Origin: Lautropia mirabilis
GTDB taxonomy: Bacteria > Pseudomonadota > Gammaproteobacteria > Burkholderiales > Burkholderiaceae_B
Assembly: GCA_945876565.1 (NCBI GenBank)
Contig: CAMCOS010000007.1
Span: forward strand, 1-64,000
Length of the DNA stretch: 64,000 nt
Direction of reading: 5' to 3'
The notes under the pieces were generated by a model, which made no database searches, was not told the DNA's origin, and was given only the letters and a program-made list of their open reading frames with translations. Every line of letters begins with the position of its first letter. Position 1 is the first letter of the stretch. Both the position numbers and the translations under genes were made by a program. This document shows positions 43,819 through 53,513 of the stretch, piece after piece.

Positions 43819-45024
43819 TCAGTGCGTCGCATTGGCCATCAGGCCCATGAATTTGTCAAACAACACAACAATGTCGTGTGGGCCGGGGCTTGCTTCAGGA
43901 TGCCCCTGGAAACAAAACGCTGGGCGATCAGTCAGTTCAAAACCTTGCAAAGTGCCGTCAAAGAGCGATACGTGGGTCACGCGCGCATGCGCAGGCAAAG
44001 TTTGGGCATCAACGGCAAAGCCGTGATTTTGCGCCGTGATAAAAACACGACCCGTATCAAGATCCTGCACTGGGTGGTTGGAGCCGTGATGGCCAGTCTT
44101 CATTTTGACCGTAGAGGCACCCACGGCCAAGCCCATGATTTGGTGACCCAGGCAAATACCGAACAAAGGGATTTTTCGATCCAAGAACACTTTGGCTGCC
44201 TCAATGGCGTAATCGCAAGGATCAGGGTCGCCCGGGCCATTGGACAAAAACACGCCATCAGGCTTTAGCGCCAGCACTTGGTCTGCCGTTGTCTGTGCTG
44301 GCACGACCGTCACTTTGCAGCCACGCTCAATCATCAGACGCAAGATATTGTGCTTGACGCCGAAGTCGTACGCCACCACATGCGGCCCAGCACCGGTGCC
44401 ATGGCTAAACCCCTGGCCAAGCTGCCAAACCGAAGCATTCCAGTCATGCGTTTTATCGACGGAAACTGTTTTCGCTAAATCCTGACCTGCCATGCCAGGG
44501 AAAGCCTTGGCAAGGGCCACAGCCTGTGCAACATCATCGCCAACGAGCAAGCACGCGCCTTGAGCGCCTTTATCACGCAAAATACGGGTGAGCTTGCGCG
44601 TGTCGATACCCGCAATACCGACCACCCCCTGCGCTTTGAGGTATTCTGGCAACGACTGCTGAGAGCGGAAGTTCGAAACCCTCAGAGAGAGGTCTCGAAT
44701 CACGAGTCCAGCGGCATGAACTTTGGTCGACTCGGCATCTTCATGGTTAATACCCGTGTTGCCGATGTGCGGGTAGGTCAGCGTAACCATCTGACCGCTG
44801 TAACTTGGGTCAGTGAGAATTTCCTGGTAGCCCGTCATCGCCGTGTTAAAGACGATTTCTGCGACCATGGAACCGTCAGCACCGATGGACTGACCGTGAA
44901 ATACGGTTCCGTCTGCCAAGGCTAGAATTGCAGGGGGGAATCGATGACGACCGTCTCGGTAGTCTCGGTAATCCCCGGGAAAAAGAGATGGCAGCACGCT
45001 AGACCCCGGATTCAAAATCAACAT
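43819..45024 (-). CDS. carA: Carbamoyl-phosphate synthase small subunit
   Basis: This 401-aa glutaminase subunit has the N-terminal domain from [12 protein letters not shown] (about residue 29) and a class I amidotransferase domain with catalytic Cys in [11 protein letters not shown], and the His/Glu pair in [11 protein letters not shown]. The first 28 residues are not family-like and contain the repeated Tyr-Arg-Asp from a 9-bp duplication at 44953-44970. A minus-strand TATACT at 45037-45042 would start RNA near 45030, leaving almost no leader for ATG 45024, so the GTG at 44997 is a serious alternative start. It is divergent from tal with 22 bp between starts. Confidence 0.95.
   Translation of the reverse strand: MLILNPGSSVLPSLFPGDYRDYRDGRHRFPPAILALADGTVFHGQSIGADGSMVAEIVFNTAMTGYQEILTDPSYSGQMVTLTYPHIGNTGINHEDAESTKVHAAGLVIRDLSLRVSNFRSQQSLPEYLKAQGVVGIAGIDTRKLTRILRDKGAQGACLLVGDDVAQAVALAKAFPGMAGQDLAKTVSVDKTHDWNASVWQLGQGFSHGTGAGPHVVAYDFGVKHNILRLMIERGCKVTVVPAQTTADQVLALKPDGVFLSNGPGDPDPCDYAIEAAKVFLDRKIPLFGICLGHQIMGLAVGASTVKMKTGHHGSNHPVQDLDTGRVFITAQNHGFAVDAQTLPAHARVTHVSLFDGTLQGFELTDRPAFCFQGHPEASPGPHDIVVLFDKFMGLMANATH
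44953..44970. repeat. 9-bp duplication in the carA 5' end
   Basis: GTCTCGGTA occurs twice in tandem on the plus strand. In carA it adds one Tyr-Arg-Asp repeat to the unusual N-terminal extension. Confidence 0.85.
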
Positions 45025-45046
45025 TCAAACCTTGCAAGTATAACCT

Positions 45047-46006
45047 ATGCCCACATTGCTCGAAGCCTTACGACAAACCACCACCGTGGTGGCTGATACC
45101 GGTGACTTTGAAGGGATGAAGCGCTTTGCCCCGACAGACGCCACCACCAACCCGTCCCTGATTCTGAAGGCAGTTCAACTGCCCGCCTACCAGGCTTTGC
45201 TCGATCACTGCATCGACAATAGGCAGGACCTGCCAATTGACGCGGTGGTCGACCACTTGCTCGTGGCGTTTGGCTCTGAGATTCTTAGAATCGTGCCCGG
45301 ACGGGTGTCGACAGAAGTTGATGCAAGACTGTCGTTTGACACACAAGCCACGATTGAGCGCGCCCGTCGCATCATTGAGCTGTATGCCGCGGCTGGCATT
45401 GACAAGTCGCGCGTGCTGATCAAGATTGCCTCAACCTGGGAGGGCATTGAAGCTGCCCGCGTGCTGCAGCAAGAGGGCATCGCTTGTAATCTAACCCTGC
45501 TTTTTTGTCTGGTTCAGGCAGTCGCCTGCGCCAATGCGCACGCGCAACTGATTTCACCGTTTGTCGGGCGTATCTATGACTGGCACAAGCAGCACGCTGG
45601 CGCCAACTGGGATGAGGCTGCCAACGCTGGCACCCAGGACCCCGGTGTGCAATCCGTATCACGCATCTACGCCTACTTCAAAACTCATGGCATCGACACC
45701 GAAATCATGGGTGCAAGCTTCAGAAACACCGGCCAAATCCTCGCGCTCGCCGGCTGTGACCTGCTCACCATCAGTCCGGAATTGCTGGCTGAACTCTCGG
45801 GCGCCGAAGGTGAACTCTGCGCGCGCCTGACGCCTGAGTTTGCCCGGGCCAACGAGCTGCCAGCCATAAAACTCGATGAACCCAACTTCCGGTTTCTGCT
45901 CAATGAAGACGCCATGGCCAGCGACAAACTCGCCCAAGGGATCCGGGCCTTTGTGGCAGACGCCAAAAAACTCGATGATCTGCTTGTGGCACGCATGCGT
46001 GGATAG
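45047..46006 (+). CDS. tal: Transaldolase
   Basis: This 319-aa enzyme of the pentose phosphate pathway moves dihydroxyacetone units between sugar phosphates. Signatures are TTNPSLILK near residues 33-41, [14 protein letters not shown] near 85-98 and the Schiff-base Lys126 in [12 protein letters not shown]. The length fits the classical TalB group. It is divergent from carA. A TATAAC lies 2 nt before the ATG, too close to be a normal -10 for this start. Confidence 0.95.
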   Translation: MPTLLEALRQTTTVVADTGDFEGMKRFAPTDATTNPSLILKAVQLPAYQALLDHCIDNRQDLPIDAVVDHLLVAFGSEILRIVPGRVSTEVDARLSFDTQATIERARRIIELYAAAGIDKSRVLIKIASTWEGIEAARVLQQEGIACNLTLLFCLVQAVACANAHAQLISPFVGRIYDWHKQHAGANWDEAANAGTQDPGVQSVSRIYAYFKTHGIDTEIMGASFRNTGQILALAGCDLLTISPELLAELSGAEGELCARLTPEFARANELPAIKLDEPNFRFLLNEDAMASDKLAQGIRAFVADAKKLDDLLVARMRG

Positions 46007-46017
46007 GTAAGCCACCC

Positions 46018-46266
46018 ATGGCACACGCTAGCGCGACCCAACAAGCCTCTGGCCTGACACAAAACGAGTCAGTGGCCTCGATTGCGCACTCACACGCGGA
46101 TATGGCCAATCGAAACCTAGGCGCTCTCGATGTCACGAACAGACACATCACTGCCTTCAACGAGAGAACAGACGCGCCACTACACCTGACTGAGCAATCA
46201 AACAATCTGCGTGAAGGCGCGTTAGCTTTCAAAGAAAAGCACACCCCAGAACCAAACGGGCAGTGA
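46018..46266 (+). pseudogene. Decayed C-terminal fragment of an enoyl-CoA hydratase/isomerase (PaaG-like)
   Basis: The 82-codon open frame ends LREGALAFKEKHTPEPNGQ, which matches the crotonase C-terminus pattern (D-Y-x-EGV-x-AF-x-EKR-x-P-x-F-x-G-Q). Upstream residues (ALDVTNRHITAF) match the ALxLTKRAIxA helix. The catalytic core is absent and the rest is degraded, so this is best read as a relic. It lies 11 nt after tal and before a 3-hydroxyisobutyrate dehydrogenase-like gene, the usual partner of a crotonase in valine degradation. A genuine small ORF is the alternative, since it is still uninterrupted. Confidence 0.5.
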
Positions 46267-46289
46267 CCAATCAAGGCGTACGGACACCG

Positions 46290-46345
46290 ACCAAGAGACA
46301 CCAACCAAGAGACACCAACCAAGAGACACCAACCAAGAGATACCA
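46290..46345. repeat. 14-bp tandem repeat, four copies
   Basis: ACCAAGAGACACCA is present in three exact copies and a fourth with one change, ending 4 nt before the ATG of the next gene. Each unit carries an AAGAGA that resembles a weak ribosome binding site, and the last one is at a suitable distance from the start. With the crotonase relic it accounts for the 343-bp stretch between tal and the next intact gene. Confidence 0.92.
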
Positions 46346-46349
46346 AGAC

Positions 46350-47243
46350 ATGAACACCATCGCATTTATTGGCTTGGGCAACATGGGCGCGCCCATGGCG
46401 CAAAACCTCCTCAAAAGCGGGCTCAATCTGCGGGTCTTTGATATCAATGCGTCGTTACTCAAACCATTTGAAGCGCTTGGTGCGCTGGCCTGCGAAAGTG
46501 CTGCCCAGGCCTGCGAGGGCGCACAGGCGGTTATCAGCATGCTGCCAGCCAGTCACCATGTTGCCTCACTGTATCTGGGCGCGGATGGCCTACTGACCAA
46601 GCTCAAGCCTGCTACGCTGGTGATCGATTGCAGCACCATTTCACCTCAGGCATCGCGCGAGGTTGCGCAAGCCGCGAGTCGCTTGGGTATCGAGGCCATC
46701 GATGCACCTGTCTCTGGTGGCACCAACGGCGCCAAGGCTGGCACATTGACCTTTATCGTGGGGGGCAAGCCCGATGCAGTGCAACGTGCGCGCGCATTAT
46801 TCGACATCATGGGCAGCAACGTGTTTCATGCAGGCGATGCTGGTGCTGGACAGGTGGCAAAGATCGCCAACAACATGATCCTGGGTGTTCAAATGATTGC
46901 CACGGCTGAGGCACTAAATCTGGGTGTGGTCAACGGACTTGACCCGAAAGTGCTCTCCGACATCATGGCGCGCAGCTCTGGCCGAAACTGGGCGCTTGAG
47001 GTCTACAACCCTTGGCCAGGCGTCATGGACAACGTACCAGCAGCACACGAGTATGCCGGCGGCTTTGGGGTTGACTTAATGCTCAAAGACTTGGGTTTGG
47101 CTTCGGATACTGCCAAACAAAGCGATTTACAAACGCAGCTAGGCGAACTGGCTCGCGAGCTTTATGCCCAACACAGCGAGGATGGATTTGGGAGACTGGA
47201 TTTCTCCAGCATTTTGAAGCTTGTGCAAAAGCGCACGGGCTAA
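46350..47243 (+). CDS. mmsB: 3-hydroxyisobutyrate dehydrogenase-like NAD(P)-dependent oxidoreductase
   Basis: This 297-aa beta-hydroxyacid dehydrogenase has the nucleotide motif FIGLGNMGAPMAQNLL, substrate motif DAPVSGGTNGAKAGTLTFIVGG near residues 116-137 and the catalytic Lys in GQVAKIANNMI near 168-178. It is close to MmsB, which oxidises 3-hydroxyisobutyrate in valine degradation. Tartronate semialdehyde reductase is a related alternative. The start at 46350 is chosen because the upstream frame is only the tandem repeat. The crotonase relic upstream supports a former valine-degradation context. Confidence 0.85.
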   Translation: MNTIAFIGLGNMGAPMAQNLLKSGLNLRVFDINASLLKPFEALGALACESAAQACEGAQAVISMLPASHHVASLYLGADGLLTKLKPATLVIDCSTISPQASREVAQAASRLGIEAIDAPVSGGTNGAKAGTLTFIVGGKPDAVQRARALFDIMGSNVFHAGDAGAGQVAKIANNMILGVQMIATAEALNLGVVNGLDPKVLSDIMARSSGRNWALEVYNPWPGVMDNVPAAHEYAGGFGVDLMLKDLGLASDTAKQSDLQTQLGELARELYAQHSEDGFGRLDFSSILKLVQKRTG

Positions 47244-47271
47244 TCCTGGCAGACCCGGCTAGGCGTCATGG

Positions 47272-47880
47272 CTACGCAGGCTTGCGCTCCATCAACGCCC
47301 AAGCCACGGTGCCTGCGTCAACGTACTCGATCTCACTGCCTGCTGGCACGCCGCGCGCGATTCGCGTGACTGTTAAGCCCTTGGCGCGCAGCACTTCAGA
47401 CAGGTAATGCGCCGTGGTATCACCCTCGGCAGTGAAATTAGTGGCTAAAATAACCTCTCGTACTAGGCCATCGGTCGCACGCTCAAGCAAACGCGCAAGC
47501 TGAATTTCATTGGCACCCATTCCCTCAAGCGGCGCAATCCTACCCATCAAAACGTAGTACAAGCCCTGGTAATTGTGCGTTGACTCGATGATGTTTTGAT
47601 CGGCAGCAGTCTCAACCACGCACAACAAACTGGGATCGCGATAGGGGCTTGCACAAGTCGGACAAACTGTCTCTTGCGCAAACCCATTGCAGCGTTCGCA
47701 ATGTTGCAAATTGCTCAATGCCTGTTCAAGCGCCGCAGCCAGACTGCGCGCAGCCACCGGATCGTGCTGAAGCAAGTGATACGCCATGCGTCGAGCGGTC
47801 CTGACACCAACGCCTGGCAGCGCCCGCAAAGCATCAACGAGCGCGACAAGCGCCTGAGGCTCAGGCAAGTGCGGGTGCAT
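47272..47880 (-). CDS. recR: Recombination mediator protein RecR
   Basis: This 202-aa protein has a helix-hairpin-helix near residues 15-30 ([17 protein letters not shown]), a four-Cys zinc finger ([16 protein letters not shown], about 57-72), a Toprim domain ([12 protein letters not shown]) and a C-terminal Walker-like part. It works with RecO and RecF to load RecA on gaps. It follows ybaB with 2 nt between stop and start, in the conserved dnaX-ybaB-recR order. Confidence 0.96.
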   Translation of the reverse strand: MHPHLPEPQALVALVDALRALPGVGVRTARRMAYHLLQHDPVAARSLAAALEQALSNLQHCERCNGFAQETVCPTCASPYRDPSLLCVVETAADQNIIESTHNYQGLYYVLMGRIAPLEGMGANEIQLARLLERATDGLVREVILATNFTAEGDTTAHYLSEVLRAKGLTVTRIARGVPAGSEIEYVDAGTVAWALMERKPA

Positions 47881-47882
47881 GC

Positions 47883-48209
47883 TTAGAAAGGCAACTTCAT
47901 GCCCGCAGGCAATGGCAATCCTGCGGTGACCGATGACATTCGCTCTTGAGCCGTGGCTTCAGCCTTGCGCAAGGCATCGTTAAAAGCCGCGGCCACCAGA
48001 TCTTCCAGCATGTCTTTGTCCTCGCCGAGCAAGCTCGGATCAATCTCGACACGCTTGACGTCATGGCGGCACGACATCGTGACCTTTACAAGGTTACCGC
48101 CGGCGGCACCCTCGACCATGATATCGGCCAGCGCATCCTGCGCTTTCTTTAAATTCTCTTGCATTTGCTGCGCCTGACGCATCAAACCAGCCATTTGTCC
48201 TTTCATCAT
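47883..48209 (-). CDS. ybaB: YbaB/EbfC family nucleoid-associated protein
   Basis: This 108-aa protein has a helical start ([25 protein letters not shown]), the [24 protein letters not shown] core and a C-terminal proline/phenylalanine end. It forms dimers that bind DNA. AAGGGA lies just before the start at 48209. It sits between dnaX and recR with close spacing. Confidence 0.95.
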   Translation of the reverse strand: MMKGQMAGLMRQAQQMQENLKKAQDALADIMVEGAAGGNLVKVTMSCRHDVKRVEIDPSLLGEDKDMLEDLVAAAFNDALRKAEATAQERMSSVTAGLPLPAGMKLPF

Positions 48210-48258
48210 TTCAATTGTCCCTTTAACAAAAACGCATCAAACCTTAACTTGAAACGGC

Positions 48259-50007
<1,749 letters not shown>

Positions 50008-50072
50008 TGCGTCCGATTATGCACCCAAGCGAGCATCGTGGTGTGATGGGCATTCAAACTTCAAATGCTAAG

Positions 50073-50169
50073 AGGCGAGCCTTACTCCGGCACTGACCCG
50101 GCACGGCTATGGCTGCTTCGTTCCCGACCTGACCAGGTTGACCGCTGGTTCATGCGAAGGGGCCCGCCC
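50073..50169 (-). ncRNA. ffs: 4.5S signal recognition particle RNA
   Basis: On the minus strand the conserved apical part is clear: GGTCAGGTCGGGAACGAAGC followed by AGCC, preceded by ACCTGGTCA. The ends GGGCGGGCC and GGCTCGCCT pair over nine positions with G-U allowed, which sets the boundaries at 97 nt. A TAGAAT -10 at 50176-50181 places the first base exactly at 50169. It lies between the AddA-like gene and dnaX. Confidence 0.94.
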
Positions 50170-50204
50170 ATGCGCATTCTAACAGGCTGAGCGGCTCGCG
50201 CCCT

Positions 50205-53200
50205 TTAGCTCAACTCAAGCCAGATGTCGTCAAACGGAAAATAAAGCACCGAGCGCGCGCTTCGCCCGTCAAGCAGTTGTAATTGTTCGCGGTAGCGACT
50301 CATCTGCACAGCGTATCGTTCAGTCATCCGTGCGGCAAAGGCTTGCTTATCCTCGCCTGCGCCAGGGCGCGAAGTTTTGTAGTCAACCACCAACCAACCA
50401 TCAGGCAGATCAATGGCCAAGTCCATGATCGAGACAGTCTGCCGGGCATCGATCAATGCCCATTCCACTTGGCGCAACGGCTGACTCAAAAGCCATTGCC
50501 CGCGCTCACTGGCGAGCATCGCTGTTAACGCAGCCAGCACTTGTTCAGCTGCCTCAGCACGAAGGGCCGCGGGCAAGCCAAGCGCCCTAAGTTGTCGCTC
50601 AATCGCAGGCTTGGCGGGCACTGCTAGTGTGTGAACTGAGCCTGCGTGCTGCGCAAATCTCGCTAACCAGGCGTGAATCAGAATACCGCTGATGCGCTCG
50701 GATGACTCAGCCACCGGCCACGCAAAGCGATCTGTCCTGCCCGCACTGACCAGCGTCTGCGACCCGTGGGCGTCGTCTGCGCCAATCGGCTCACAACGGC
50801 GAACCAGGGGTGCGGCTCGCCACCATGGCGCTGACTGCACTGAATCAGGGGCAACAGCCTGATCCTTAGGAACAGGTAACGCCGGGCGATAGGGCCAGAG
50901 CCTGGCCAACAAGCTATTTTTTGGGGGGGACGCCCAATCGCCTGTTGTTTCATCGACTCGACACGCCGCAACCAAATGCAATGACTCACGCGCGCGGGTG
51001 GCCGCGACATACAGCAGCCGGTCAACTTCAAAGCGTTGGCGCATGCCTTCGCGCTGAGCCAAGTACTTTGACAGAACATCTTGCTCGTCGTCGATCCGTG
51101 CCTTGGCAGGACCAAACAGAACCCGGTCATTGTGCTGCTCGATACGCACCAACGGCGTGGAATCAGACTTTGCCTGTCGCTCCAGTCCAAGCAGCACCAC
51201 CACTTCAAACTCCAAGCCTTTGGCCTTGTGCATGGTCATGACTTCAATGGCTCGACCAGCGACTTGTGGCTGGGCATACAGCTTCGCTAGCTGACGCTCC
51301 AGTTCGTCAAGATCAATATCACTGAAATCTGAGACACGCTGAACCAAGCTTAAAAACGACTGTGCATCGAGCAAGTCTGAGGCAGCACTGACCAATCGAT
51401 CACCCTGCAACGCGCGCCACGTAGACTCCAAACGAGCAACCAAAGGCTTGGCGCCACGATCCCCCAAGGCCGCCAACAGAACGCTAGCCACCCGGGTTAA
51501 ACGCAACCACTGGTCGGGCACAATGCCTTCGGGTATCGATGACCTGGTTAGGCACTGCGCGAGTACATCGCACACCGCTTGCTCAGAATTGCCAAACAGT
51601 TGCTTCATGGTACCCAGCGTCAGCCCACACCACGGCGAGCGTAAAACAGACAGCCAGGCAACGCGATCACCTCGGTGAACCAGTGCCCGAGTCAGCTGCA
51701 ACAGATCAACCACCACGGGCCTAGACTGCAGGCTATCGAGCTCAATGGCTCGGCAAGGCAATCCCGCCTTGGCCAGCGCGCGCGCGACCTGACCCAAATG
51801 CAGGCGCGAACGCACCAAAATAGCCATGGGCTTATCGGAATCACCGTGGTGCTGCCAAGCGTGACGGGCAACATCCACCACGCGCACCCAACAAGCCTCG
51901 TCATCGAGCTCAACATGCCAGTGAACTGCTGGCTCTTCGGAGGCCTCGTGCCAGGGATGAGCCGGTTCATAACGGATTGCACCAAACTCAGGGTGATTGG
52001 CCGCAGGAAACAACGGTCCAAATGTCTGGTTGACCCAATTAACCACGCCCGCCTGTGATCTGAAGTTAGCGCTCAGTGTTAACTGCTCCAGGTGCAGGTC
52101 TCCCACACCCTGCTGCTGCACCTGTAAAAATAGACTGACTTCGGCCTTGCGAAACCGATAAATCGACTGCATGGGGTCACCCACCAGAAACAGCGTACGC
52201 CCATCATCTGCCTGCCAGCCGGCGGTCAAACGTTTCAACAAAGTCAACTGAGTCAGGCTGGTGTCCTGAAACTCATCGACCAGCAAATGAGCAATGCGAT
52301 TATCTAGTTTGAGCAACAAATCACTAGGGTCATCGGCCTCACCCAAGGCTTGCACCGCACGCTGTGCCACCTCGATGAAATCCACTTCACCACGTTGCGC
52401 AAAAACCAGTAACAAGTTGGCTGCCGCCAACCGCAAGCTCGAAATCTGCGCAGACAAAATCACGCGCTGCTGATCGGTCAGTTGCGCATCGGGCATCCCG
52501 GTGACCGCTTGCAAATTCGCCACCCAAGCAGCCGATTCAGCGCCAAGCGCCATGGATTCGAGCCAAGCAGTCAAGGCGATCTTTTGTGCGGATCCGGGCG
52601 GGCAGCCTGAGTTCCTGTTTAGCGCCTTTCGCAGTTCACCCTTGCCGGTCAATAGCAAGGCTTGTAATGCGCGCCAGCGCGGCAGCTCATCGGGATCAGG
52701 CTGCAATTCGCCAGCCTGCCAATCCAGCAATGCCACGACCGGATGATCACGCTGCCCATCGTCAAGCAATGCTTGCGCCGCCAAGCGCGCGGGCTCTGCC
52801 AATGCATGTTGCCAGCCAACTGGCATCGAGGCGGCCAGACAAGCCAGCTCATCGGCGATGGTTTGCTCTAAAAAAAACTGTATGGCGTCGCCATCTTCCC
52901 CGTGCACGAGCAACGGCAACCAATGATCGCGCTTGCCCAGCATATCGGTGATGGCCTGCACCACATCCGCAACCTTGAGGTCCAGGTGCTTTAAGAGCAA
53001 CTGGACGCACTCGTGCTCACGGGCAGCCTCCACCGTTCGACGCGCAGCCTCCATGTAAAGCGCTGGCGCGTCTTGCACGATGCGCGGCATGCCACCCAAG
53101 CCAGTGAGCCAAGGCATGGCCCGCACCAAGGATGCACAAAACGAATCAATCGTCTGGATGCGCAAGCGTGCCGGGTGCTGCAACAACCCCCAGCCTCTCT

Positions 53201-53513
53201 GGCTATCACGGGCAAGCGCTGCGCACGCCAATTCCCAGCCGTGGCGCTCATGGGCCTGATCGGGCGGATCAGCCGATGTCGCGCGCTGCAGCTTTTCCAT
53301 CACGCGCGCATGCATTTCAGCAGCCGCCTTGCGGGTAAAGGTCATGGCCACGATTTGCTCTGGCTCATCGACCAAGGCAAGCAACGCCAAAATGCGGTCA
53401 GTTAAGAGAGACGTTTTGCCCGAGCCAGCCGGTGCCTGCACAATGAAGGAGCGTGCTGGGTCAATGGCCGCTTGCCGCGCGCCGATGTCTGGGGGCTCGC
53501 GCTTACTCATCAT
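50205..53513 (-). CDS. UvrD/AddA-like helicase-nuclease
   Basis: This 1102-aa protein has SF1 helicase motifs: Walker A QAPAGSGKTS near residues 26-35, motif Ia AMTFTRKAAAEMHARV, motif II VDEFQDTS, motif IV-like NFRSQAGVVNW and motif V-VI EVMTMHKAKGLEFEVV then LLYVAATRARESLHLV. The C-terminal domain has a RecB-type nuclease motif with VVDYKTSRPG. It is the AddA partner for double-strand break resection. The start at 53513 overlaps the upstream AddB-like gene by 11 nt. It replaces the RecBCD role here. Confidence 0.9.
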   Translation of the reverse strand: MMSKREPPDIGARQAAIDPARSFIVQAPAGSGKTSLLTDRILALLALVDEPEQIVAMTFTRKAAAEMHARVMEKLQRATSADPPDQAHERHGWELACAALARDSQRGWGLLQHPARLRIQTIDSFCASLVRAMPWLTGLGGMPRIVQDAPALYMEAARRTVEAAREHECVQLLLKHLDLKVADVVQAITDMLGKRDHWLPLLVHGEDGDAIQFFLEQTIADELACLAASMPVGWQHALAEPARLAAQALLDDGQRDHPVVALLDWQAGELQPDPDELPRWRALQALLLTGKGELRKALNRNSGCPPGSAQKIALTAWLESMALGAESAAWVANLQAVTGMPDAQLTDQQRVILSAQISSLRLAAANLLLVFAQRGEVDFIEVAQRAVQALGEADDPSDLLLKLDNRIAHLLVDEFQDTSLTQLTLLKRLTAGWQADDGRTLFLVGDPMQSIYRFRKAEVSLFLQVQQQGVGDLHLEQLTLSANFRSQAGVVNWVNQTFGPLFPAANHPEFGAIRYEPAHPWHEASEEPAVHWHVELDDEACWVRVVDVARHAWQHHGDSDKPMAILVRSRLHLGQVARALAKAGLPCRAIELDSLQSRPVVVDLLQLTRALVHRGDRVAWLSVLRSPWCGLTLGTMKQLFGNSEQAVCDVLAQCLTRSSIPEGIVPDQWLRLTRVASVLLAALGDRGAKPLVARLESTWRALQGDRLVSAASDLLDAQSFLSLVQRVSDFSDIDLDELERQLAKLYAQPQVAGRAIEVMTMHKAKGLEFEVVVLLGLERQAKSDSTPLVRIEQHNDRVLFGPAKARIDDEQDVLSKYLAQREGMRQRFEVDRLLYVAATRARESLHLVAACRVDETTGDWASPPKNSLLARLWPYRPALPVPKDQAVAPDSVQSAPWWRAAPLVRRCEPIGADDAHGSQTLVSAGRTDRFAWPVAESSERISGILIHAWLARFAQHAGSVHTLAVPAKPAIERQLRALGLPAALRAEAAEQVLAALTAMLASERGQWLLSQPLRQVEWALIDARQTVSIMDLAIDLPDGWLVVDYKTSRPGAGEDKQAFAARMTERYAVQMSRYREQLQLLDGRSARSVLYFPFDDIWLELS

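Noticed and set aside
45039-45044. TATAAC as a -10 for tal
   Set aside because: It lies only 2 nt before the ATG, so transcription would begin inside the gene. The same bases read on the other strand form a better -10 for carA.
46290-46345. Possible CRISPR array because of regular 14-bp repeats
   Set aside because: Units are directly adjacent with no spacers, far shorter than CRISPR repeats, and no cas gene is present.
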